From Saccharothrix espanaensis DSM 44229 (GTDB taxonomy: Bacteria > Actinomycetota > Actinomycetes > Mycobacteriales > Pseudonocardiaceae), in assembly GCF_000328705.1 (NCBI RefSeq), contig NC_019673.1:8009501-8073500 (forward strand): a DNA stretch of 64,000 nucleotides, given 5' to 3'. How positions within the stretch are numbered: the first letter of the stretch is position 1; each line of letters begins with the position of its first letter. The notes beneath the pieces are model-generated. The model was not told the DNA's origin, did not search any database, and saw nothing but the letters and a program-made list of their open reading frames with translations. The position numbers and the translations under genes are program-made. This document shows positions 1 to 7,789 of this stretch, piece by piece.

Positions 1-2
1 AG

Positions 3-491
3 CTCCAGACCGAGCGCGGGACGTCGATCAGCTACACGATGCGCATCCAGGGCGACGACTACGGCATGGACCCGTACTCGGTGTCGATCCTGCAGAACGC
101 GGCGGCCAAGGGCCTCACCGTCCTGGTCAACCCGATGACCATGGAGTTCGGCACGTCGCGGCCGGACTGGGGCGACGCGGTGATCGCGGCGGCGGAGTCG
201 ACGCTCAAGCAGATGAAGACCATCTGGCCCGCGAAGTCCGACGCGGAGCTCAAGCGCCTGCTCGGCGTGACCCCGATGATCGGCCGCAACTTCAACGGCA
301 AGATCTTCACCCAGGCGCACGCGAACAAGCTGGTGGCGTGGGCGAACACGAACAAGATCGGCCTGCTCGGCTTCTGGTCGGTCGGCCGCGACAACGGCAC
401 CTGCCCCGGTGGCGGCATCTCACCGACGTGCAGCAGCATCTCGCAGTCGCTCTACGAATTCACGAACATCTTCAAGGGCTTCACCCAGTAG
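3..491 (+). CDS. GH18 chitinase, C-terminal part (5' end outside window)
   Basis: The reading frame is open from base 3, so this is the last 162 or so residues of a larger protein. The sequence has the character of the end of a GH18 chitinase barrel as found in streptomycete-type secreted chitinases: a late-barrel segment with VTPMIGRNF, an HANKLVAWA helix, the strand GLLGFWSVGRDNG, and a closing cysteine-containing loop before SQSLYEFTNIFKGF. The catalytic DxxDxDxE motif would lie upstream of the window. Known role of the family: hydrolysis of beta-1,4-GlcNAc polymers outside the cell. A strong hairpin terminator follows. The GH18 call is from pattern recognition and rests on the C-terminal part only. 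Confidence 0.8.
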   Translation, partial: LQTERGTSISYTMRIQGDDYGMDPYSVSILQNAAAKGLTVLVNPMTMEFGTSRPDWGDAVIAAAESTLKQMKTIWPAKSDAELKRLLGVTPMIGRNFNGKIFTQAHANKLVAWANTNKIGLLGFWSVGRDNGTCPGGGISPTCSSISQSLYEFTNIFKGFTQ

Positions 492-519
492 ATCCCTGCA
501 CGCAGTAAATCCCTGCACG

Positions 520-572
520 GTGGCGGGGGCCGGCGGACGTCCGACGCCGGCCCCCGCCACCTCCCCTTTTCC
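520..572 (+). terminator. Intrinsic terminator after the chitinase gene
   Basis: A perfect 16-bp inverted repeat (520-535 with 545-560, 9-nt loop) is followed by CTCCCCTTTT. It lies 28 bp past the chitinase stop. Just before it, ATCCCTGCACG occurs twice as a direct repeat (about 492 and 509). Confidence 0.85.
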
Positions 573-665
573 GGAGCTGTGCCACCCGCAGACCGAACCC
601 CTGCCCGACGACCGGACGCGGTGCCGGTTGCCCGCGGCTGGACCGCCCCCGAGTGGCGGGGAGCG

Positions 666-1136
666 TCAGAACAGTGGGGTGAAGTGGACCTTGAACGCCG
701 GGTCGGGTTCCTTGCGGGTCGACTTGGCCAGCCAGTGCTCGCCGGGGCGGACGATCGTGGCCGCGTAGCAGTTGCGTTCACCACCGGTGTCCAAGACCCC
801 CACGCATTCCGTCGGTGGGTTCTCCCGGCCGACCAGCAGCTGCACGTTCGCCGTGAGACCAGCGTCGACGTACACCGCGACGAAGCCGAGCACGTCCGCC
901 CGGTAGACGGTGTTCAGGCTCCCGTCCGTGCGCGGCCGGTCGAGGCCCAGCGGCTGGGCACGGCGTTCCAGGGCCGTCACGGCGCTCTGGGCTGCCGTGG
1001 TCAGCGCCGCCACCCGCGCCACGTCCGACAGCAGCGGCCGGACCGCCTCGACTTGCGCCGACAGTGCGGCGACCTGGCGTTCGAGGCCGGCCACCCGGTC
1101 TTCCAGCTCTTCCTCGCGCCGCTTCGCCCCGAACAC
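666..1136 (-). CDS. Hypothetical protein with N-terminal coiled coil
   Basis: A 156-residue protein of unrecognised family. Residues 5-65 are a clear heptad-rich coiled coil beginning FGAKRREEELEDRVAGLERQ. The C-terminal 85 residues are predicted mostly beta (VYRADVLGFVAVYVDAG, VQLLVGRENPPTECVGVLD) and contain two cysteines. There is no signal peptide or membrane segment, so it is probably cytoplasmic and oligomeric. It is divergent from the thioesterase gene at 1168, only 31 bp away, so the two may share a promoter region. Function unknown. Confidence 0.7.
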   Translation of the reverse strand: MFGAKRREEELEDRVAGLERQVAALSAQVEAVRPLLSDVARVAALTTAAQSAVTALERRAQPLGLDRPRTDGSLNTVYRADVLGFVAVYVDAGLTANVQLLVGRENPPTECVGVLDTGGERNCYAATIVRPGEHWLAKSTRKEPDPAFKVHFTPLF

Positions 1137-1167
1137 CCGACCTCCTGTGCGGCCTTACAGTGCAACC

Positions 1168-1560
1168 ATGGACGGACCCGCGCAGATGCTCGCCAACGAC
1201 CCCGCGTCGACCGCGCTCGGGATCAGACCGCTCGCGCTCTCCGACGGTTCCGCGACGCTCGCGATGACGGTAACCGAGCGGATGATCAACGGGCACGGGA
1301 TCGCGCACGGCGGGTATGTGTTCCTGCTCGCCGACACGGCGTTCGCCTGCGCCTGCAACCGCCCCGGGTCGGTGACGGTCGCGGCGCAGGCGGAGATCGA
1401 CTTCCTGGTGCCGTGCGGGGTGGGTGACGAGCTGGTCGCCACCGCCGTGGAGCGGGCCCGGTTCGGGCGCAGCGGGATCTACGACATCACCGTGCGCCGG
1501 GGCGACGAGGTGGTGGCGGAGTTCCGCGGCCGGAGCCGGACCCTGCGCTCCCGGGACTAG
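1168..1560 (+). CDS. paaI: PaaI-type hotdog acyl-CoA thioesterase
   Basis: A 130-residue single hotdog-fold domain. The family motif is clear at residues 46-68: HGIAHGG followed by FLLADTAFACACN, where the HGG/D positions form the catalytic site of PaaI thioesterases. PaaI hydrolyses hydroxyphenylacetyl-CoA and related ring-CoA esters in the phenylacetate pathway. No other paa genes are in the window, so the substrate is uncertain and a general acyl-CoA housekeeping role is possible. ATG at 1168 is chosen because it gives the normal family length. The stop overlaps the stop of the convergent membrane gene (CTAG at 1557-1560). Confidence 0.85.
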   Translation: MDGPAQMLANDPASTALGIRPLALSDGSATLAMTVTERMINGHGIAHGGYVFLLADTAFACACNRPGSVTVAAQAEIDFLVPCGVGDELVATAVERARFGRSGIYDITVRRGDEVVAEFRGRSRTLRSRD

Positions 1561-1934
1561 GCGGAGCGGCGCAGGCCGATCACCTGCAGGACGATGAACC
1601 CGAGCACGGCCACCGCCTGCGCCACGATCACCACCGCGCCCAGGGTGGTGACCGGGAACCAGCCCGCGAAAGCGGTCAGGAAACTGTCCAGCACCCACAC
1701 GAAATTGCCCACCACGACCACGCCGACCAGCGGGCGGATCGGCTTCACGCCGAGCCCGAAAACGCCCACGCCGTACACCACCAGGAATACGCCGAGGCCG
1801 ATCACCAACGCCCGGGGCAGGCCGAGCGGAACGTCCACCAGGAGGGCCAGCACGCCCATCCCGCCGGAGGCGACACCGTCGAGCTTGAGGGCGAAGCGGA
1901 GGAAACCGTCGTTGCGGACCTGAGTTGTCGTCAT
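1557..1934 (-). CDS. Small four-helix membrane protein
   Basis: A 125-residue protein with four hydrophobic segments, beginning MTTTQVRNDGFLRFALKLDG. The helices include GMGVLALLVDV, ALVIGLGVFLVVYGVGVF, RPLVGVVVVGNFVWVL and TLGAVVIVAQAVAVLGFI. The pattern resembles small integral membrane proteins annotated only as hypothetical in actinomycetes. ATG 1934 is chosen because upstream sequence is a low-complexity repeat array (2021-2114). The stop codon overlaps the convergent thioesterase stop. Function unknown. Confidence 0.75.
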   Translation of the reverse strand: MTTTQVRNDGFLRFALKLDGVASGGMGVLALLVDVPLGLPRALVIGLGVFLVVYGVGVFGLGVKPIRPLVGVVVVGNFVWVLDSFLTAFAGWFPVTTLGAVVIVAQAVAVLGFIVLQVIGLRRSA

Positions 1935-2020
1935 GGCTCTGAAGCTAGGGTCGCGGGCACTGCCGGCTCGACGTCGAACACTGCCAACCACTGCCAGTTC
2001 CGGCAGGTCGACGTGGGTTT

Positions 2021-2114
2021 GTCCAGTCCGGGGCGTGCCCAGGCCGGGGTGTGGCCGGTCCGGGCTTGCCCAGTCCGGAGTGTGCTCAGTCCGGGGTGTG
2101 CTCAGTCCGGCACG
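2021..2114. repeat. Degenerate 16-bp tandem array, six units
   Basis: Six consecutive units of 15-16 bp with consensus close to GCYCAGTCCGGGGTGT start at 2021, 2037, 2053, 2068, 2084 and 2100. The array lies between two minus-strand genes and runs over the last codons and stop (2102-2104) of the upstream gene. There are no spacers, so it is not a CRISPR array. Confidence 0.85.
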
Positions 2115-3283
2115 CGCGCGGACAGGTCGGCGGCGACCAGCTTGGCCCCGGCGTTCTGCCAGTTGTGCAATGTGCGCTCGGGGACCTGGTTGACGAACCA
2201 GGCCAGCGCTTTGCGCGCGTTCGGGTCGAGGTCCTCGCGTTTCGTCCGGCGGGAATACGGCCGAATTCCCACCACGTAGTAGAAGTACAGCGCGTTGTAG
2301 TGCCGCCACTCGTCGCTGGTGCCGAATTCGCCGTCCCGCGGTTTCAGCCGGAGAATGCTCTCCAGCAGCAGCGACTTCAACTCGGCGGCGCGTTCCAGCG
2401 GTTGGTCCGGCGCGCCGCGCGCGGCCAGCCGGGCGTCGATCACCGGCAGCCGGGTGAGCGGGTTGGCGACCAGCCTGCCGAGGTCGCCGTAGCCGCTGAG
2501 CGCCCGCCGGGTCGACTTCACCAGGTCCAGCTCGTCCAGCGCCGTCCGCTGGTCGAGCTTCGGCAGCGCCTCGACGGCCTCGCGCAGCTCGGCCCGTTCC
2601 GCCGCCACGGTCGGCACCGCCACCCGGTCCACGACCGCCGCCAGCGGGTTGGCCAGCACCTGGAGGGCGATCGCCGCCGCGACCGTCCCGTAGAGCAGCG
2701 GCGTGAGCCGGTCGTCCAGGAACAACGCCACCTGCCCGCCGAACACGGCCGCCAGCCCCGCCGAGCCGAGCAGCGAGCGCACCATGTCGGCCCGGATCGC
2801 CTCGCCCTCGTCGAACGCGTCGCGCAGCGCCACCAGGACGCCGAACAGCAGCAGGTCTACTCCGATCGAGGCAATCAGCCACACCGATGGGGTGAACCCG
2901 GTGAAGACGAGCGCCGACCCGAGCAGGAACATCAGGGTCGCCGCGCCCAGCAGCGTCCGGGTCCGCCGCACGTACAGCAACAGCGCGAAACCCAAGGGCG
3001 GCAACACGACCAACGGCAGGAACCACGCCGCGACCAGCAGCGGGACCGCGCTCCACCGCCACCACCGGTCGTAGCGCTCCGGCAGCCGGCAGACGATCGC
3101 CCCTGTCCACGCCACCGCCGGAACCGCCAGCACCACGGGCGGCACCGGCAGCGCCAGAGCCGCCGCGTAGGCCACCAGACCTGCGGAAGCCCGCCGCAGC
3201 ACGGGCTTGCGCGGATCCCTCGCCACCAAGTACAGACCCAGCCACCAGGCCAGGCCGAAAGCCGCCAACGACACCCCGATCAC
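2102..3283 (-). CDS. Polytopic membrane protein with soluble C-terminal half
   Basis: A 393-residue protein of unrecognised family. The first 215 residues contain about seven to eight hydrophobic helices in pairs. The remaining 175 residues are hydrophilic and helical, with a conserved-looking stretch containing EWRHYNALYFYYVVGIRPYS and LAWFVNQVPERTLHNWQNAG. The architecture (membrane sensor followed by cytoplasmic domain) suggests signalling or a membrane anchor, but there is no kinase, HATPase or GGDEF motif. It is divergent from the 3316 gene by 32 bp. The tandem array ends inside its stop region. Confidence 0.7.
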   Translation of the reverse strand: MIGVSLAAFGLAWWLGLYLVARDPRKPVLRRASAGLVAYAAALALPVPPVVLAVPAVAWTGAIVCRLPERYDRWWRWSAVPLLVAAWFLPLVVLPPLGFALLLYVRRTRTLLGAATLMFLLGSALVFTGFTPSVWLIASIGVDLLLFGVLVALRDAFDEGEAIRADMVRSLLGSAGLAAVFGGQVALFLDDRLTPLLYGTVAAAIALQVLANPLAAVVDRVAVPTVAAERAELREAVEALPKLDQRTALDELDLVKSTRRALSGYGDLGRLVANPLTRLPVIDARLAARGAPDQPLERAAELKSLLLESILRLKPRDGEFGTSDEWRHYNALYFYYVVGIRPYSRRTKREDLDPNARKALAWFVNQVPERTLHNWQNAGAKLVAADLSARVPD

Positions 3284-3315
3284 CCGAGGATCCTACGGTT
3301 GCGCTCACTGGGACG

Positions 3316-3825
3316 ATGTGGCTCATGCCTGTCGAGCTGACGCTTCGCAAGGCCGCCGAAGAGGTCGAGCGTGGCGATCTGGCCAGCGTCCTGCGTGCCC
3401 GGCAACGGCTCGTCGGGCTGGTCACCAGCTACCCGCACCGGCTGGACCTGCGCGACCGGCTCGCCGAGGTGTACCGGGTGCTGGGCGACACCGCGCAGGC
3501 CGGCCGCTGGAGCTACCTCGCCGACCGCCGCGACGAGGCCGAGATCGCCGCGTTCGAACGCGCCTACCGCACGCCCGAGGCCCGCCTGGCGTCGCTGAAC
3601 TGGGCCACCGGCGAGGCCACCACGGAAACCGCCCGGATCCGGCTGACCGCGTTGCGGGGCGCGGTGTCCGAGCAGCTGCGGGCCGAGCTGGCGGTGGCCG
3701 ACGACCGGGACTCGTCGTGGACCACGAACATCCTGGTGCTGCTCGGCCTGATCGTGGTGCTGCTGTGCTTCGTGGTCGGCGCGGTGACGCTCGTCATGTG
3801 GGTGTACAGGGGGATCGCCGGGTAG
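3316..3825 (+). CDS. DUF6584-like protein with C-terminal membrane anchor
   Basis: A 169-residue protein. Residues 4-85 form a helical repeat-like domain (MPVELTLRKAAEEVERGD, RLVGLVTSYPHRLDLRDRLA, EVYRVLGDTAQAGRWSYL) that I associate with the DUF6584 family of actinomycetes. After a linker, residues 140-165 form one strong membrane helix (NILVLLGLIVVLLCFVVGAV), so the domain is tethered to the membrane. ATG 3316 and ATG 3325 are both possible; the domain begins at the second. The helical repeat resembles a TPR. Function unknown. Confidence 0.7.
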   Translation: MWLMPVELTLRKAAEEVERGDLASVLRARQRLVGLVTSYPHRLDLRDRLAEVYRVLGDTAQAGRWSYLADRRDEAEIAAFERAYRTPEARLASLNWATGEATTETARIRLTALRGAVSEQLRAELAVADDRDSSWTTNILVLLGLIVVLLCFVVGAVTLVMWVYRGIAG

Positions 3826-3841
3826 GCGCATCCTTGACGGC

Positions 3842-4711
3842 ATGACCTCCGCCGACGTCGTCGCCGCCGCCGACCGCATCCGCCCGCACGTCCGCCGCAC
3901 ACCCCTGTGGCGGGTCGAGGTCGACGGCCGCCCGCTCGTGCTCAAGCTCGAACACCTCCAGCTCTCCGGCTCCTTCAAGCTGCGCGGCGCGGTGAACACG
4001 CTGCTCACCGCCGACGTGCCGGACCGGGTGGTGACCGCGTCCGGCGGCAACCACGGCCTGGGCGTGGCCACCGCGGCCCGGCTGCTCGGCACCCAGGCCA
4101 CGGTGTACGTGCCGGTGAGCGCGCCCGAGGGCAAGGTCCGCCGGATCGAGGCGGCGGGCGCGAAGCTGATCCGGGCCGGGGCGACCTACGCGCAGGCCGT
4201 GGAGGCGGCGCGGGAGGCGTCCGGGTTCTACGTGGAGGCGTACAACGACCTGGCCGTCATCGCCGGGCAGGGGACGGTCGCGGCCGAGGTGGTCGAGGAC
4301 GCGCCGGACGTCGACGTCGTGGCGGTGGCCGTGGGCGGTGGCGGGCTGGCCGCCGGAGCGGCCCTGTCCGGGCTGCACGTGGCCGCCGTGGAGCCGGAGA
4401 ACTGCCGCGCGATGCACGACGCCCTCGCCGCCGGTGAACCGGTCGACTCGGTGGTGGACTCGGTGGCCTCCTCCGCGCTGGGCGCGAGCCGGGCGGGCAC
4501 CGTGCCGTTCGGCATCCTCCAGGCCGCCGGGGCGTCGTCGGTGCTGGTCAGCGACGACGAGCTGCTCTCGGCGCGGGACCGGCTGTGGGAGGAGTTCCGG
4601 CTGGCCGTGGAACCGGCGGCGGCAGTGCCGTTCGCCGCCTGGCTGCACGGGCGGATCCCGGGCACCGTGTGCGTGGTGCTGTGCGGCGCGAACACCGACT
4701 GGACGCCCTGA
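3842..4711 (+). CDS. PLP-dependent serine/threonine dehydratase
   Basis: A 289-residue fold-type II PLP enzyme. The PLP-binding lysine is in GSFKLRGA (Lys46), the phosphate loop is AVGGGGLAAG around 155-164, and SGGNHG (67-72) is the substrate loop. The family deaminates L-threonine or L-serine to the 2-oxo acid plus ammonia. It is shorter than biosynthetic IlvA and lacks the C-terminal ACT domain, so it is the catabolic or unregulated type; a serine racemase is an alternative. It begins 16 bp after the preceding gene and may be cotranscribed with it. Confidence 0.85.
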   Translation: MTSADVVAAADRIRPHVRRTPLWRVEVDGRPLVLKLEHLQLSGSFKLRGAVNTLLTADVPDRVVTASGGNHGLGVATAARLLGTQATVYVPVSAPEGKVRRIEAAGAKLIRAGATYAQAVEAAREASGFYVEAYNDLAVIAGQGTVAAEVVEDAPDVDVVAVAVGGGGLAAGAALSGLHVAAVEPENCRAMHDALAAGEPVDSVVDSVASSALGASRAGTVPFGILQAAGASSVLVSDDELLSARDRLWEEFRLAVEPAAAVPFAAWLHGRIPGTVCVVLCGANTDWTP

Positions 4712-4789
4712 GTACGCACTGGGGCGTACGTCGGGGTGCCGCTTCCCACGGGACGTGGTTCGACGCGCGGGTGAGCACCATTCGGTGAC

Positions 4790-5503
4790 ATGACCACGCG
4801 TGTCGCGTACCGGGTCGCCGCGGTGCTGTTCCTGTCCGGGCTGTTCCACCTGGTGGTGTTCTTCGTCGCCGGCGGGCCGTGGGAGGGGCCGGTGTCGTGG
4901 CGCAAGCCGGTGACGTTCGGGCTGTCGTTCGGGCTCACCCTGGCCACCTACGCCTGGGTGGGCGGGTTCCTGCGGCTGGGTACGTCTCGGCTGGGTACGT
5001 CTCGGCTGGGTACGTCTCGGCTGAAGGCGTTCTGGATCGGGCTGTTCACGGTCGCCTCGGTGCTGGAGGTGACGTTGATCGGCGTGCAGGCGTGGCGCGG
5101 GGTGCCGTCGCACTTCAACGAGGCCACCGCGCTCGACACGGTGGTCACCCGCTGCCTCACCGCCGGCGGGGTCATGATCATCGTGTCGGTGGTGGCGCTC
5201 GTGGTCGCCGCGTTCCGAGCCGTGCACCTCGCGCCGAGCATGCGATTGGCGGTTCGGGCAGGCGCGGCGAGCCTGGCCGTGGCGCTGGCGTTCGGCGGGC
5301 TGATGATCGCCGAGCGCGGCGGCTCGTGGAAGCTGTCGCACGGCGTGGCGATGCACGGCGTCCTGCTGCTGCCGCTGCTGGCGTGGCTGCTCGCCTTCAC
5401 CACGGGGGACGAAGCACGCCTCACGCGCGTGGTCGGGACGGCCGCCGCGGGCTACGGGGCGCTGGTCGTGGCCGCGGCGGTGGTCGACGCCGTCAGCCTG
5501 TAG
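4790..5503 (+). CDS. Polytopic membrane protein with in-frame RLGTS repeat
   Basis: A 237-residue integral membrane protein with about seven helices, starting MTTRVAYRVAAVLFLSGLFH. Between helix 2 and helix 3, residues 62-76 are three exact copies of RLGTS encoded by identical 15-bp units, then RLK. Those codons (GGT, ACG, TCT) differ from the GC-ending usage around them, pointing to recent slippage expansion. Conserved-looking features include GPWEGPVSWRKPVTFGLSFG near the N terminus, which is common in actinobacterial hypothetical membrane proteins. Function unknown. Confidence 0.75.
   Translation: MTTRVAYRVAAVLFLSGLFHLVVFFVAGGPWEGPVSWRKPVTFGLSFGLTLATYAWVGGFLRLGTSRLGTSRLGTSRLKAFWIGLFTVASVLEVTLIGVQAWRGVPSHFNEATALDTVVTRCLTAGGVMIIVSVVALVVAAFRAVHLAPSMRLAVRAGAASLAVALAFGGLMIAERGGSWKLSHGVAMHGVLLLPLLAWLLAFTTGDEARLTRVVGTAAAGYGALVVAAAVVDAVSL
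4973..5023 (+). repeat. Three in-frame 15-bp direct repeats
   Basis: Units at 4973-4987, 4988-5002 and 5003-5017 are identical (CGGCTGGGTACGTCT), followed by a partial unit. Each adds RLGTS to a loop of the membrane protein, so copy number can vary without breaking the frame. Confidence 0.95.
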
Positions 5504-5525
5504 GGCCGGTGGTGGTGCGGCGCCG

Positions 5526-6608
5526 TCAGCCCGTGGTGCTGATGGTGGCGCTGGCCAGCACCAGGTCGCCCGCCGCGTCCGGCCGGTACACCGCGACCGC
5601 CTGGCCCGGCGCGACGCCGCTCAACGGCTCGCGCAGGTGCACGTGGAGCTCGCCGTCGACCAGCTCGGCCACCGCCGGGGCGAGGCCGCCGTGCGCCCGC
5701 ACCTGGGCGACGCACTCCACCGGGCCGGCGAACTCGATCCGGGTGACCGGGGTCCGCGCGACGATCTCGGTCACCGCGAGCTTCTCCGCCGCCCCGACCC
5801 GGACCGTGCCGGAGACCGGCTCCAGCGACAGCACGTACCGGGGCCGGCCGTCCGGCGCGGGCGCGTCGATGCCCAGGCCCTTGCGCTGGCCCACGGTGAA
5901 CTCGTGCACGCCGGCGTGCCGGCCGAGCACCGCGCCGGTCTCGTCGTCCACCAGCAGGCCGGGCTGCTCGCCCAGCCGCCGGGTCAGGAAGCCGCGGGTG
6001 TCGCCGTCCGGGATGAAGCAGATGTCGTGGCTGTCCGGCTTCTCGGCCACCTGCAGGCCGCGCTCGGCCGCCTCCGCGCGCACCTCGGTCTTGGTCGAGC
6101 CGCCCAGCGGGAACATCGCGTGCGCCAGCTGCTCGCCGGTCAGCGAGGCCAGCACGTAGGACTGGTCCTTGCCGTCGTCGGCGCTGCGCCGCAGCTCCGG
6201 CCGGCCGTCCACGGTGGACAGCCGGGCGTAGTGGCCGGTGCACACCGCGTCGAACCCGAGGCCGATCGCCTTGTCCAGCAGGGCCTCGAACTTGATCCGC
6301 TCGTTGCACCGCAGGCACGGGTTGGGCGTGCGGCCGGCCGCGTACTCCGCGACGAAGTCCTCCACCACGTCCTCGGTGAACCGCTCGGCGAAGTCCCAGA
6401 CGTAGAACGGGATGCCCAGCACGTCCGCGGCGCGCCGCGCGTCACGCGCGTCCTCGACCGTGCAGCAGCCGCGCGCGCCGGTGCGCAGCGTGCCAGGCTT
6501 CGCCGACAGCGCCAGGTGCACGCCGGTCACGTCGTGACCAGCCGCCACCGCCCGCGCCGCGGCCACGGCGGAGTCCACCCCGCCGCTCATCGCCGCCAGC
6601 ACCCGCAT
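5526..6608 (-). CDS. mnmA: tRNA-specific 2-thiouridylase MnmA
   Basis: A 360-residue enzyme that thiolates U34 of tRNA-Lys, -Glu and -Gln using persulfide sulfur. The PP-loop SGGVDSAVAA is at residues 8-17. The two catalytic cysteines are in PNPCLRCN and SHDICFIPDGD. The tRNA-binding and beta-barrel C-terminal domains follow. ATG 6608 is chosen because translation of the family begins MRVLAAMSGG. It lies 5 bp downstream of the cysteine desulfurase stop, so sulfur donor and acceptor enzymes are cotranscribed, as in Mycobacterium (Rv3025c-Rv3024c). Confidence 0.97.
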   Translation of the reverse strand: MRVLAAMSGGVDSAVAAARAVAAGHDVTGVHLALSAKPGTLRTGARGCCTVEDARDARRAADVLGIPFYVWDFAERFTEDVVEDFVAEYAAGRTPNPCLRCNERIKFEALLDKAIGLGFDAVCTGHYARLSTVDGRPELRRSADDGKDQSYVLASLTGEQLAHAMFPLGGSTKTEVRAEAAERGLQVAEKPDSHDICFIPDGDTRGFLTRRLGEQPGLLVDDETGAVLGRHAGVHEFTVGQRKGLGIDAPAPDGRPRYVLSLEPVSGTVRVGAAEKLAVTEIVARTPVTRIEFAGPVECVAQVRAHGGLAPAVAELVDGELHVHLREPLSGVAPGQAVAVYRPDAAGDLVLASATISTTG

Positions 6609-6613
6609 CCCGC

Positions 6614-7789
6614 TCACACCTCCGCCTTGAGTCGCTTCATCCCCGCGATGCCCGCCGTGCGGGCCCGGTCCACCACCGGTCCGATCGCCTCGGCCAGCTC
6701 CCGCACCTCGCCGGTGGTCGAGGTGTGCCCCAGCGAGAACCGCAGCGAGCCGCGCGCCAGCACCGGGTCCACGCCCATCGCCAGCAGCACGTGGCTGGGC
6801 TGCGCGACGCCGGCCGTGCACGCCGAGCCCGTCGAGCACTCGATCCCCTTGGCGTCCAACAGCATCAGCAGGCTGTCGCCCTCGCAGCCGGGGAAGGTCA
6901 GGTGGGCGTTGCCGGGCAGCCGGTCCACCGGGTCGCCGTTGAGCAGCACGTCCGGCACCGCGCGGCGCACCTGCGCGAGGAGGTCGTCGCGCAGCGCGGC
7001 CAGCTCGCCGGCGCGCGCGACCTGCTCGGTCACCGCGTGGCGCACGGCGGCGGCCAGGGCGACGATCGCGGGCACGTCCAGCGTCCCGGAGCGCACGTCG
7101 CGCTCCTGGCCGCCGCCGTGCAGCAGCGGGGTCGTCGGCACGTCGCGGCCCAGCAGCAGCACGCCCACGCCGTACGGACCGCCGACCTTGTGCCCGGACA
7201 CGGTCAGCGCGCTCGCGCCGGACGCGGTGAAGTCCACCGGCACCGCGCCGACCGCCTGCACCGCGTCGGTGTGGAACGGGATGCCGCGCGCGGCGGCCAG
7301 CGCGGCCAGCTCCACCACCGGGTTGACCGTGCCGACCTCGTTGTTCGCCCACATCGCGGTGACCAGGGCCACGTCGTCGTCGAGCACCTCGGCCAGCGCC
7401 TCGGGCCGGATCCGGCCCAGCTCGTCGGGCTCCAGCCAGGTGACCGACGCGCCCTCGTGCTCGGCCAGCCACTGCACGGTGTCCAGCACGGCGTGGTGCT
7501 CGACGCTGGACGCGACGACCCGGCGCCGGCGGTCCGTGCGGCGGGCCCAGTAGACGCCCTTGACCGCGAGGTTGTCGCTCTCCGTGCCGCCGCTGGTGAA
7601 GATGACCTCGGACGGGCGGGTGCCCAGGGCGTCCGCGATGTCCTCGCGGGCCTCCTCGACCGCACGCCGCGCCCGCCGCCCGGAGGTGTGCAGCGACGAG
7701 GCGTTGCCCGTGGTGGACAACGCCCTGGTCATCGCCTCGATCGCCTCGGGGAGCATGGGGGTCGTGGCGGCGTGGTCGAAGTAGGCCAT
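6614..7789 (-). CDS. iscS: Cysteine desulfurase, IscS/NifS family
   Basis: A 391-residue PLP aminotransferase-fold enzyme that takes sulfur from L-cysteine as an enzyme persulfide. It begins MAYFDHAATTP. The PLP lysine is in VSGHKVGGP, and the catalytic cysteine is in STGSACTAGVAQPSHVL. The neighbouring mnmA makes tRNA thiolation its most likely client. Its ATG overlaps the MFS stop by one base (TGATG), so it is translationally coupled to the upstream transporter gene. In Mycobacterium the upstream neighbour is instead the acyltransferase; the MFS gene looks inserted. Confidence 0.96.
   Translation of the reverse strand: MAYFDHAATTPMLPEAIEAMTRALSTTGNASSLHTSGRRARRAVEEAREDIADALGTRPSEVIFTSGGTESDNLAVKGVYWARRTDRRRRVVASSVEHHAVLDTVQWLAEHEGASVTWLEPDELGRIRPEALAEVLDDDVALVTAMWANNEVGTVNPVVELAALAAARGIPFHTDAVQAVGAVPVDFTASGASALTVSGHKVGGPYGVGVLLLGRDVPTTPLLHGGGQERDVRSGTLDVPAIVALAAAVRHAVTEQVARAGELAALRDDLLAQVRRAVPDVLLNGDPVDRLPGNAHLTFPGCEGDSLLMLLDAKGIECSTGSACTAGVAQPSHVLLAMGVDPVLARGSLRFSLGHTSTTGEVRELAEAIGPVVDRARTAGIAGMKRLKAEV

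Noticed and set aside
2021..2114. Possible CRISPR array
   Set aside because: Units of 15-16 bp adjoin without spacers, and no cas genes are present.
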